Assembly: GCA_964630025.1 (NCBI GenBank)
Contig: CAZVRG010000037.1
Coordinates: 1-7,643 of the forward strand
DNA from: VMFP01 sp964630025
GTDB taxonomy: Bacteria; Patescibacteriota; Andersenbacteria; UBA10190; CAIZMI01
Direction: 5' to 3'
Length of the DNA stretch: 7,643 nt
Part shown: positions 1 through 4,982 of the stretch, piece after piece
Numbering within the stretch: the stretch's first letter is position 1
Layout: each line of letters opens with the position of its first letter
Made by a program: the position numbers and the translations under genes
The notes under the pieces: model-generated
What the model saw: the letters and a program-made list of their open reading frames with translations, nothing else
What the model was told of the DNA's origin: nothing
Databases searched by the model: none

Positions 1-534
1 CAAGCTTTGCTTCGCTTCGAACATTCCGGTGTTCAGGATGTTCCCGCTCTCGCGGTAATACACGCCCTTCGGCAGCGGGTCGCCTGTGTCGAGGTGTCGG
101 GCGAGCGCCTCGAGTTGGAAGTCGAAGTCCCCACCCGTGATGACATAATCCACGTTCGACTGCACGAGGGACTCCTCCGGCATCGCGGTCACGTGGTCAC
201 CCATGAGAACAAACTGCGTCTTCGGGAAGTGTTCCTTCAGCGCATCAATCGCGCGCCACATCGCCTTGATGGTGGGCGTCTTCGATTCAATCGCCATCAT
301 GTCCGGGCGGGACGCCTCGATCTCCGCGACGAACTCCGAGAAGCTCTGCCTGGAAGCAATCCCATCGTTCCAGGAGACCTCATAGCCTTTCGACTTCAGG
401 AGCGTTGCCGCAGACGCGGGCACCATCGGGTAGATGTACGTCGGCGCATTGAAGTACTGGAACTGCCGATTCTGGGAGATGAGGGGAGCCCCTTTGTCCG
501 TGGGGATCGGAGGGTAGGCAATGGAGATACGCAT
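1..534 (-). CDS. B12-binding/radical SAM protein, N-terminal part (partial)
   Basis: Open frame of 178 codons from an ATG at 534 running off the left edge without a stop. Only the N-terminal, cobalamin-binding-like Rossmann domain is present: a proline-rich start (MRISIAYPPIP), then a region like those that place a substrate-binding strand (PASAATLLKSKGYEV, about 39-53), a mid-domain strand, and the characteristic VLMGDHVTAMPEE stretch at 109-121, equivalent to the G-x-H turn of BchE/HpnP-type radical SAM proteins. The next segment, DYVITGGDFDF at 129-139, fits the usual 'D-x-V-x-x-G-E' strand. The radical SAM CxxxCxxC motif would lie beyond the edge and is not seen. Family members catalyse methylations or rearrangements on lipids, tetrapyrroles or antibiotics; the substrate cannot be told. 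It is the third gene of a minus-strand operon, 48 bases after the transporter. Confidence is high for the superfamily, low for function. Confidence 0.5.
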   Translation of the reverse strand, partial: MRISIAYPPIPTDKGAPLISQNRQFQYFNAPTYIYPMVPASAATLLKSKGYEVSWNDGIASRQSFSEFVAEIEASRPDMMAIESKTPTIKAMWRAIDALKEHFPKTQFVLMGDHVTAMPEESLVQSNVDYVITGGDFDFQLEALARHLDTGDPLPKGVYYRESGNILNTGMFEAKQSL

Positions 535-582
535 GGTGTTGGTGTACGTGTCCGTAAGTCTACCACACCGTAAGACGACCAT

Positions 583-1476
583 CTACGAAGAGGTTGAAAA
601 TATATCGAGAGACAGCAGGACCGCTGCAGTAAGCATGAGCAGGACACCCACCGCCCGAATCGCATAGGTACGCGGGGAAACGCGCTCGAGGAACCCGGGC
701 TTGAAGCGGGAGAGGACGATCGAGATGAGAAGGGTGAAGAGCGATCCGAACATTGCGAGTGGTTGACTGAGCGTGATGTTGTACGAAAACGCTGCGTAGA
801 GAAGGAGCGTCGCCACGAAGGCAAAGAAGACAGCAATAAGGACGGGACGTCGCTGTACGGGGCTTACGGGCTGAACAAGGCCCCGGAGGCGCAAGTGGAG
901 TGCTGCCAGTAGGAAGATGAGCAGCCCGCCCCAGAGACGAAGGCTCCAGACATTCAGCACAGCCAGCGTCTTCTTCGCGAATATGTCGGACAGCGCGTAG
1001 AAGAAGATTCCGATGAGAAAGATAAGGAAGACGCGGGAGAAAAGCGCACGCGGCCGAAACCGGTCATCCAGCCCTACGAGGACGCCGCCGATAATGATGC
1101 CAGCGATCCAAAGGTACGTCCGTGGTGGAAAAACTTCACCAAGGACGAGATAGGCGAGACCCACACTGAAAATCGTCTGGAAATGGAAGAAAGGATGGAA
1201 CGCCGAGACGTCATAGTGAAACAACGCCGTGAGCACACTGAAATTACCCACGTAGAATGTAAGAGCGAAAGCGAATAACGAGAGTGCTGCGGGGCGTGGG
1301 TCTTGCAGCGGCCCAGCAATCAAGAGGAGAGGAAGAAACGGTAACTGGAGAAGGAACGAGGTGTAGACGAGCGTGTTCCGGTCGCGCACCGCGTGTGTGC
1401 TCGCAATCTTCGACCAGATCGCATTCAAGGAAAAACAGAGTGCCGCTCCAAGTGCGAGCGCAACGTAGACTGGCAT
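583..1476 (-). CDS. EamA/DMT-superfamily membrane transporter
   Basis: A 297-residue, very hydrophobic protein with about ten predicted membrane helices arranged as two EamA-like halves. The N-terminal half starts MPVYVALALGAALCFSLNAIWSKIA, with the usual small/aromatic pattern of helix 1, and its GEVFPPRTYLWIAGIIIGGVLV segment matches the end of an EamA repeat; the second half begins near FLIFLIGIFFYALSDIFAKK. This family includes nucleotide-sugar, amino-acid and small-metabolite exporters, acting in the inner membrane. The frame stays open upstream to 1677, but that extension is arginine- and serine-rich, unlike the family, and overlaps the glycosyltransferase gene, so I place the start at the ATG at 1476, with a GGAG 12 bases before it. 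It lies 55 bases after the glycosyltransferase and 48 before the radical SAM gene, so co-transcription is likely. The substrate is unknown; a role in glycan or lipid-precursor traffic is inferred from the neighbours. Confidence 0.5.
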   Translation of the reverse strand: MPVYVALALGAALCFSLNAIWSKIASTHAVRDRNTLVYTSFLLQLPFLPLLLIAGPLQDPRPAALSLFAFALTFYVGNFSVLTALFHYDVSAFHPFFHFQTIFSVGLAYLVLGEVFPPRTYLWIAGIIIGGVLVGLDDRFRPRALFSRVFLIFLIGIFFYALSDIFAKKTLAVLNVWSLRLWGGLLIFLLAALHLRLRGLVQPVSPVQRRPVLIAVFFAFVATLLLYAAFSYNITLSQPLAMFGSLFTLLISIVLSRFKPGFLERVSPRTYAIRAVGVLLMLTAAVLLSLDIFSTSS

Positions 1477-1531
1477 ATGCTCATCGTACTCCAGTGGGCA
1501 CTGCCCACCGTGGTTCTTTGTAGTACGCCTT

Positions 1532-2518
1532 TTACCGCCCTGTCCGCGCGTACCGCTTGAGCGACGGGGAGAAAAGCCCGCGGAGGAACGCGAGCGCGTA
1601 GGTGCAATGGGTGAGCACGAGAAGCGGAGGGGTGCAGAGGCCAATGAGGACGCGGCGGCTGCGGCGCGTCTCCACAATGCCTATGAAGAAAAGGATGCCG
1701 CCGACAAAGAGCATGAGGATGCTCACCGGTACACGGAGCGCGGGAACGAACAGCGCACCGGCGAGTGCGAGGACAGCGGCGAGAACGGCGCCAAGGGGAA
1801 GAAAATACGACGCGCGCCGCGAGGTTTCTGGGAAAGCGCGGACGAAATAGCCGCGGTGGAGTCCGTAGCGCGCCACCTGCCGAAGATGGCGGAGTGGCGT
1901 GGTCGCGCGGTGGTGATACACGACAACGGTAGGATCATAGATGATGCGATAGCCACGTCGAACGATCTCGAGACAGAGTTTTGTGTCCTCGCCCGGCCAT
2001 ACCGCAGTGCCAAATCCGCCAATCTCTGCAAAGACGGAACGCCGTACGAGAAGGTTGACCGATGGCCAGTCGTCAACCGTTCGTATGGACCCAACAGGCC
2101 AATAGCGCATACGGGCCGGACCACTCCCGAACCATGAAGTGAATACAGCTCCCGAGAGTTGTGCCCAGAAACCATCCTGCGGCGGCGTGATTGCCGGTCC
2201 GCCAACAGCCGCGACCTGAAGATCATCAAAATGCCGCGCGGCATGCTGCAGCCAATCTGATCGCGGATACGCGTCGTCATCCAGAAAGGCAAGGATGTCC
2301 CCGTGCGCTTCGGTGAGCGCATGATCACGCTTCTCTGCTGCACTTGCTCGACCGGTGGGGACATAGCGCACGCGTGGCGAGGGAGATTCTTCTGCGTCAT
2401 TCGGCAATACAAGAATTTCCGTGGCGGGCGGATGAAGCGCGTGCAGGTACATGAGCGCTTCCTGCAGCTCCGGTGTCGGTTGTGGTACGGGAATAATGAC
2501 GGAGACGGTATGCGACAT
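1532..2518 (-). CDS. Family 2 glycosyltransferase with C-terminal membrane helices
   Basis: A 328-residue protein with a GT-A fold catalytic domain: first strand VSVIIPVPQP at residues 5-14, the GRASAAEKRDHAL segment (57-68) typical of the nucleotide-binding helix, the metal-binding DDD at 80-82 (AFLDDDAYP), and the acceptor-site acid pair ED at 177-178 (WPGEDTKLCLEIVRRGY). Three hydrophobic stretches follow at about 238-260, 262-282 and 289-312, anchoring it in the membrane. Such enzymes move a sugar from a nucleotide sugar to a lipid-linked or surface glycan. I choose the ATG at 2518 rather than the in-frame GTG at 2545: the extra nine residues would be encoded entirely within the antisense of repeat copy c1 (2525-2756). 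It is the first gene of the minus-strand operon. The sugar and acceptor cannot be named. Confidence 0.5.
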   Translation of the reverse strand: MSHTVSVIIPVPQPTPELQEALMYLHALHPPATEILVLPNDAEESPSPRVRYVPTGRASAAEKRDHALTEAHGDILAFLDDDAYPRSDWLQHAARHFDDLQVAAVGGPAITPPQDGFWAQLSGAVFTSWFGSGPARMRYWPVGSIRTVDDWPSVNLLVRRSVFAEIGGFGTAVWPGEDTKLCLEIVRRGYRIIYDPTVVVYHHRATTPLRHLRQVARYGLHRGYFVRAFPETSRRASYFLPLGAVLAAVLALAGALFVPALRVPVSILMLFVGGILFFIGIVETRRSRRVLIGLCTPPLLVLTHCTYALAFLRGLFSPSLKRYARTGR

Positions 2519-2562
2519 GAACGTATGGTAGCCCTCAGTGAACACTAATCAAACCATTGGCA
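2519..2562 (-). promoter_or_regulatory. Possible operon promoter inside repeat copy c1
   Basis: Upstream of the glycosyltransferase ATG the minus strand reads TTGATT, a 16-base spacer, then TACCAT, ending six bases before the ATG. Both boxes match sigma-70 consensus only 4 of 6, and such a promoter would give an almost leaderless message. There is no convincing Shine-Dalgarno at normal spacing. The boxes fall in the repeat, so the repeat could now supply the operon's promoter. Weak evidence. Confidence 0.5.
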
Positions 2563-2756
2563 CGCTCATTCGGTTGTTGGCTGATCCATTATGGATGGAG
2601 AAGTGGAAAGAGATCGTGCAGACACTGTCACCGGCTTCCACGGTACCGGCGGCATAGGTGACGGCCAATATCTGCAGGTTCAGAACAGTACTCGCGATCA
2701 GAATTTGGCATTGTTGAGCGGTGATCCGCTCTCACTGCAGATCAAACGGAACACTC
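2525..2756 (+). repeat. Repeat copy c1 (left-truncated)
   Basis: First of three direct copies. It starts abruptly at ATGGTAGCCC, immediately beside the glycosyltransferase start, and lacks the 140-odd upstream bases present in c2 (3951) and c3 (6509). It contains the 39-codon microprotein gene and then about 100 bases alignable to the other copies up to CGGAACAC near 2747-2754. Relative to c2 and c3 it has lost one base near 2676, which breaks the second reading frame. Similarity to c3, but not to c2, continues into hicB, so c1 and c3 share a longer duplicated block. Confidence 0.5.
2538..2657 (+). CDS. Repeat-encoded 39-residue microprotein, copy 1
   Basis: GTG-started frame of 39 codons ending TAG, also present at 4104 and 6662 with the same length. 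The product begins MNTNQTIGTLIRLLADPLW and ends STVPAA. The first half is a likely amphipathic helix with a conserved ADPxW turn and a second Trp four residues on (WMEKW). Compared with the c2 copy, 18 codons differ and 11 of these changes are silent (for example ATT/ATC, GCT/GCG, GAG/GAA, ACA/ACG, GTA/GTG), with no indels: the pattern of a translated, selected sequence. The ribosome site is poor. I recognise no family. Function unknown; it always heads a module. Confidence 0.5.
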   Translation: MNTNQTIGTLIRLLADPLWMEKWKEIVQTLSPASTVPAA

Positions 2757-2798
2757 GACACGGAAGTTGCAGACTGGTACCCTCGCAGAGAGATACCT
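2658..2798 (+). pseudogene. Broken second reading frame of the repeat, copy 1
   Basis: Directly after the microprotein's TAG an in-frame GTG opens a second frame, as in c2 and c3. Here it fails after about six codons through a one-base deletion; read in the shifted frame the sequence continues VQNSTRDQNLALLS, aligning with IRNSAGEEKLASLR in c2 and IQNTAR-stop-RNLAELS in c3. So an ancestral second small protein is likely, decayed in this copy. It leads into the hicB gene at 2799. Confidence 0.5.
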
Positions 2799-3071
2799 AT
2801 GCCTCCCACCCGACGTCAGGAACCGATCATGGGCGAACGGACCTACACCGTCGTCTTCGAGCAAGACATCGAGACCGGCCGATTCACGGCATCCATCCCG
2901 GCTCTCCGCTGCATAACGGAGGGCGATACGCTGGATGAGGCACGTTCCATGGCCAAGGAAGCTATCGAACTCGAACTCGCCGCCTTGAAAGAGAAGGGTT
3001 TCCCGATTCCGCAAGAAACGAGCCGGCCCCCGCAGCCCCTCGTGGAGCGCATTGCCGTGGGCGTTCCCTGA
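2799..3071 (+). CDS. hicB: HicB-family antitoxin, copy 1
   Basis: A 90-residue HicB-like protein. Residues 13-60 show the family pattern: YTVVFEQDIETGRF, then IPALRCITEGDTLDEARSMAKEAIELELAALKEKG, then GFPIP, the partial RNase H-like fold that occludes the toxin. The usual PALPGC motif is shortened to PALRC. The ATG at 2799 is preferred over the ATG at 2829, because the intervening codons differ from the second hicB (6924) mostly silently (CGA/CGG, CAG/CAA, CCG/CCC), a coding signature. The downstream start has the better AGGA site, so it remains possible. The hicA toxin starts nine bases after the stop; the order antitoxin then toxin occurs in many hicBA loci. The antitoxin neutralises HicA and usually represses its own operon. 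Confidence 0.5.
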   Translation: MPPTRRQEPIMGERTYTVVFEQDIETGRFTASIPALRCITEGDTLDEARSMAKEAIELELAALKEKGFPIPQETSRPPQPLVERIAVGVP

Positions 3072-3080
3072 TTTAGCGCG

Positions 3081-3314
3081 ATGGGAGGCAAGCGGCTCCC
3101 GGCCGTGCGACCGCGGGAGGTCATTCGGGCACTGGAGCGGAACGGCTTCGTCGTCCGCCGGCAAACCGGCAGCCATGTGCAGCTGTACCACCGGACGGAC
3201 CCGAAGCGGTTCGTGACCGTGCCATACCATAACAAGGATTTGAACATCAAGACGCTTCGCAGCATCATCGCGCGGGCAGGATGGACGATCGAGGAGTTTT
3301 TGGAGGTGCTGTAA
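3081..3314 (+). CDS. hicA: HicA-family mRNA interferase toxin
   Basis: A 77-residue protein with the compact double-stranded RNA-binding-like fold of HicA/YcfA: VRPREVIRALERNGFVVRR, then the catalytic loop TGSHVQLYHR with the conserved His at residue 32, then VTVPYHNKDLNIKTLRSIIARAGWTIEEFLEVL, matching the C-terminal 'P.H....L..GTLR.IL..AGL..EEF' pattern. Length and the active-site histidine look intact, so it should be a working ribosome-independent mRNA-cleaving toxin. It has no clear ribosome site of its own and begins nine bases after hicB, suggesting translational coupling. The degenerate counterpart at 7206 shows that a second copy has decayed. Confidence 0.5.
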   Translation: MGGKRLPAVRPREVIRALERNGFVVRRQTGSHVQLYHRTDPKRFVTVPYHNKDLNIKTLRSIIARAGWTIEEFLEVL

Positions 3315-3391
3315 TTCTGGGTTACGCTGCAAAGGACGCACGCCTCACTCACGCCTTACCGCCCGGCGAGGTTCTTGTTTTCCATCGCGTG

Positions 3392-3424
3392 AAAAAAAGC
3401 CGTGAGTCGTCATGACTCGCGGCT
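3392..3424 (-). terminator. Intrinsic terminator of an antisense transcript
   Basis: On the minus strand an 11-bp stem (3424-3414 with 3408-3398, one G-U pair, loop of five) is followed directly by seven T residues (3398-3392). On the plus strand no T run follows, so the direction is minus. No minus-strand protein gene lies upstream of it; it fits as the end of the antisense RNA described at 3392-3771. Confidence 0.5.
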
Positions 3425-3464
3425 AGAATGAAGATACCTCGCGGTCCGCTCCGGCAGAAAGGAG
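3424..3464 (+). promoter_or_regulatory. Possible -10 box and strong ribosome binding site for the microprotein
   Basis: TAGAAT at 3424-3429 matches the -10 consensus 5 of 6, but no acceptable -35 lies upstream (that position is in the terminator stem). AAGGAG at 3459-3464 is a near-perfect Shine-Dalgarno with a six-base spacer to the ATG at 3471, the best ribosome site on the plus strand of the window. Confidence 0.5.
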
Positions 3465-3470
3465 CAGACC

Positions 3471-3566
3471 ATGGACCTCACAAGTGCAGTGCTACTTGTG
3501 ATCGCGGCGCTGCTGAACTTCGCCACTGAGATGGTGAAGCTGCGGCGACTGCGGAAGCACGGGTAG
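3471..3566 (+). CDS. 31-residue single-helix membrane microprotein, candidate type I toxin
   Basis: ATG start, AAGGAG six bases upstream, 31 codons, TAG stop. The product starts MDLTSAVLLVIAALLNFA, one hydrophobic helix over about residues 3-18, then TEMV and a strongly basic tail (KLRRLRKHG). Short length, one helix and a cationic C-terminus are shared by type I toxins of the TxpA/BsrG, Fst and TisB kinds, which insert in the inner membrane and depolarise it. Sequence similarity to a named family is not evident to me. The gene is bracketed by an antisense promoter and a terminator (see 3392-3771) and lies in a module already carrying hicBA. It could instead be a harmless membrane microprotein. 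Confidence 0.5.
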   Translation: MDLTSAVLLVIAALLNFATEMVKLRRLRKHG

Positions 3567-3950
3567 GAACGTCCTCAGCGTGAGAGTGATGTTCCGCGTA
3601 CTGCGCTTTTGGTCCGGTACCCTGCTCTTCGCTTCGGTGCACCAGAGGGCGGGCACACGCGTGCTCGCCGTGATGTCAGTGAACCTTCGTCTGGTTCACC
3701 GCCATTTGATCCGAAGTGCCGGACACAAGACCGCGAGGCGTTTCCCAGAGATGCAAGCGAACAAAACTGTGGCAGGAAGAATAGCGCTACCTGGAAATTC
3801 TGTCAAGCGCTTGGCTCCCCACAGCAAGCTGTGGGGCATGGGACACATCGGGGTGCTCGCTTTCGCTCGCAGGGCGCACGGACGGGCAGCCGCTTCGCGG
3901 CTGTGTGCTCTGACTCCCCCGTGCCAAGCACGGGGGCTTGCCGCACGGTA
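3567..3950. other. Non-coding stretch with a cluster of perfect hairpins
   Basis: I see no convincing protein gene here. Hairpins with perfect stems: 3679-3699 (7 bp, GTGAACC arm), 3817-3836 (8 bp, CCCCACAG arm, loop CAAG), 3887-3903 (7 bp, CAGCCGC arm) and 3916-3936 (9 bp, CCCCCGTGC arm, loop CAA). The second and fourth look alike: a CTCCCC-type left arm, a CAA(G) loop and a GGGGC right end. None is followed by a T run on either strand. They could be part of a structured RNA, REP-like elements, or hairpin ends of a lost insertion element. The antisense promoter at 3806-3778 lies within. Confidence 0.5.
3778..3806 (-). promoter_or_regulatory. Sigma-70-type promoter of the antisense RNA
   Basis: On the minus strand TTGACA (3806-3801, perfect -35), a 17-base spacer and TATTCT (3783-3778, 4 of 6 for the -10). 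The predicted start is near 3771. The palindrome AGCGCT occurs at 3783-3788 and 3806-3811, touching both boxes and 23 bases apart, so it may be an operator pair. Confidence 0.5.
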
Positions 3951-3975
3951 GTCAACACAGCCGCGGCGGGTCTTT

Positions 3976-4035
3976 GGTTCGAATCTCCTCGGCCCCCTTC
4001 GTCCCAGTCACTGTTCTCTCTGCTCTGTTCGAACC
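3976..4035 (+). other. tRNA 3'-end-like motif and inverted repeat (possible attachment site), copy c2
   Basis: GGTTCGAATCTCCTCGGCCC reads as the T-loop, the 3' strand of a T-stem and the 3' strand of an acceptor stem. The bases on its left (GTCTTTGG) cannot pair with CTCCT, so no complete tRNA is present. A lone tRNA 3' fragment is what tRNA-targeting integrases leave at an element's far end. GGTTCGAA (3976-3983) is also matched by its exact reverse complement at 4028-4035. The same arrangement and 52-base spacing recur in c3. Confidence 0.5.
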
Positions 4036-4053
4036 CGTTTTTGTGGCTTGTTT

Positions 4054-4077
4054 GTGCTGGGATTTCGGTGTCAGCAC
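4054..4077 (+). other. Hairpin with compensatory change, copy c2
   Basis: GTGCTGG pairs with TCAGCAC around a 10-base loop. In c3 the arms are GTGCGGA and TCCGCAC: a T-A pair has become G-C and a G-T pair A-T, so pairing is kept. It ends 26 bases before the microprotein start. Confidence 0.5.
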
Positions 4078-4103
4078 TGTTCTCCACAGGATGGTAGCCC
4101 CGG

Positions 4104-4223
4104 GTGAACACTAATCAAACCATCCGCACGCTCATCCGGTTGTTGGCGGATCCATCATGGGTCGAAAAGTGGAAAAGCATTCCGCAGACGTTGCCCGTGG
4201 CCTCCACTGTGCCGGCGGCGTAG
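4104..4223 (+). CDS. Repeat-encoded 39-residue microprotein, copy 2
   Basis: Same GTG start, length and TAG stop as the frames at 2538 and 6662. Product begins MNTNQTIRTLIRLLADPSW, continues VEKWKSIPQTLPVA and ends STVPAA. The N-terminal 19 residues are nearly invariant among copies, the middle (residues 20-34) varies, and PAA is fixed. An earlier in-frame TAG 12 bases upstream closes the frame above. An overlapping heptapeptide frame, ATG GTA GCC ... TAA, starts at 4091, spans the GTG and exists in all three copies; it may be a leader or chance. Function unknown. Confidence 0.5.
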   Translation: MNTNQTIRTLIRLLADPSWVEKWKSIPQTLPVASTVPAA

Positions 4224-4490
4224 GTGGCCGCCAAGACTGTCGGGATTCGGAACAGTGCGGGCGAGGAAAAACTGGCTTCGTTGAGAAAGAAACTACTGAT
4301 ATCGCACGATGAACGGAACACATCGCCGCATCACTTCGGTCCGGCGTTGGCATCACTAAAAGAAACCCCCCGCCTGGTGAGGTGTATAAACCTCGGCTGG
4401 GAGTTTCTGCTGATCAGCCTGCCAGAGTCCGTGCGGCATGTCAACCCGCCTGATATGCTGCGGGAAAGCTTCCTCAAGCATGCCGGCTGA
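4224..4490 (+). CDS. Small protein of unknown function, second frame of repeat c2
   Basis: A GTG follows the microprotein TAG with no gap and in the same frame, opening 88 codons. The first 30-odd residues (VAAKTVGIRNSAGEEKLASL...) come from the repeat and align to broken frames in c1 and c3; the remainder, including INLGWEFLLISLPESVRH and ending MLRESFLKHAG, is unique to this module. It overlaps the next gene's preferred ATG (4480) by 11 bases, the typical layout of an antitoxin ahead of its toxin. I recognise no domain. It may be a real chimeric gene, or start later (for example a TTG near 4347), or be an accident of an open frame. Confidence 0.5.
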   Translation: MAAKTVGIRNSAGEEKLASLRKKLLISHDERNTSPHHFGPALASLKETPRLVRCINLGWEFLLISLPESVRHVNPPDMLRESFLKHAG

Positions 4491-4902
4491 TCTCATTCCA
4501 TACCAAACCCACGTCTCCAAACTGCGGGGAAGCAGGTATGGCGAGGTACACACGCGAGCGCGTCACGTCTTCCGCGCCATCGAACGCAAAACACGGCGTC
4601 GGCCCTATGTCCGTTCTGCATACTTCGGGAAGGAGAAGGTCTTCTTCGATTTCTTCTGGAAGCACCTCTGGCAGAAATCGCCGTCCCAACGTGCGGATCG
4701 CCTTCGCTATCTTCCCTGTGCACTGGAGCTTATCGAGCGATCACGGCACGCACCGATCTCAAAAGTAAATCCTAATCGCCCCGGAGAAGTTCTCCATCGC
4801 TTTGCGGGACTGACAACAGAGCGGGAGCTCTTTTTCGTGCAGATCAAGGAGAACGTGCGGAGCGGACGGAAATACCTGATGTCCGTGTTCCCACCTGGCT
4901 GA
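4480..4902 (+). CDS. BECR/RelE-like nuclease candidate (PBECR-type)
   Basis: A 140-residue basic protein. The C-terminal half has LHRFAGLTTERELFFVQIKENVRSGRKYLMSVFP (residues 105-138), the strand-turn-strand layout with His106, Arg107, Lys123 and a terminal SVFP that I associate with barnase/EndoU/ColicinE5/RelE-fold nucleases coded by phages and mobile elements. The N-terminal part (AYFGKEKVFFDFFWKHLWQKSPSQRADRLRYLPCALELIERSR, 47-89) is probably helical and may be specific to this family. The frame is open from an ATG at 4438; I prefer the ATG at 4480, where the product begins MPADLIPYQTHVSKL, overlapping the upstream frame by 11 bases. If the fold is right it would act on RNA in the cytoplasm, as a toxin or a defence effector. 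Family assignment is from memory of the motif, not a search. Confidence 0.5.
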   Translation: MPADLIPYQTHVSKLRGSRYGEVHTRARHVFRAIERKTRRRPYVRSAYFGKEKVFFDFFWKHLWQKSPSQRADRLRYLPCALELIERSRHAPISKVNPNRPGEVLHRFAGLTTERELFFVQIKENVRSGRKYLMSVFPPG

Positions 4903-4982
4903 AAGCGTGCCCCACTTGCATTCTGGGACCGTTCCTGCGACAAGGATAGACAGCACTTCATATCCCCGCCGAGGGCAGAACC

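Larger units (their letters stand above)
3392..3771 (-). ncRNA. Predicted antisense RNA over the 31-residue membrane microprotein
   Basis: A minus-strand promoter at 3806-3778 and an intrinsic terminator at 3424-3392 define a transcript of about 380 bases with no sizeable reading frame. It is fully complementary to the ribosome binding site and whole coding sequence of the microprotein at 3471-3566. This is the layout of a type I toxin-antitoxin system, where the RNA antitoxin blocks translation of, or directs cleavage of, the toxin message. The transcript carries a 7-bp hairpin at 3679-3699. Transcription is inferred from sequence only. Confidence 0.5.
3951..4321 (+). repeat. Repeat copy c2 (full length)
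   Basis: Begins GTCAACAC at 3951 and aligns to c3 (6509) without indels for 153 bases up to the microprotein GTG, through its 120-base gene, and about 98 bases beyond to CGGAACAC. In order: a GC-rich palindrome, a tRNA 3'-end-like motif (3976-3995), an inverted partner TTCGAACC (4028-4035), a hairpin (4054-4077), the 39-codon gene (4104-4223), and the start of a second frame (from 4224). Beyond 4321 it has nothing in common with c1 or c3. Confidence 0.5.

Noticed and set aside
1607..2137. Plus-strand frames opposite the glycosyltransferase
   Set aside because: Antisense shadows of a gene with clear catalytic motifs.
2658..2800. Integron attC sites, suggested by the cassette-like layout
   Set aside because: GTTGAGC occurs after c1 and c3 but there is no paired RYYYAAC core at the right place, c2 lacks it, and no integrase is present.
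2591..2938. Plus-strand frame spanning the c1 repeat and the hicB start
   Set aside because: It is out of frame with both the microprotein and hicB; only its middle segment corresponds to the frameshifted second frame.
3392..3424. Terminator for hicA on the plus strand
   Set aside because: No T run follows the stem on that strand; the run of seven lies on the minus-strand side.
3392..3771. The antisense transcript being RNase P RNA, tmRNA or 6S RNA
   Set aside because: The length is in the range, but I see none of the conserved core sequences, no tag-peptide frame and no matching overall fold.
3951..4000. A complete tRNA gene ending at the GGTTCGAAT motif
   Set aside because: The T-stem 5' side (TTTGG) does not pair with CTCCT, and no D-arm or anticodon arm can be folded, although GGGGGC at 3932-3937 could pair with the acceptor-like end.
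3803..4111. Minus-strand frames with the 'RGDSNQRPAAAV' peptide, here and at 6466-6669
   Set aside because: They are antisense translations of the repeat; this peptide type is a known artefact of tRNA-like sequence, and they lack ribosome sites.
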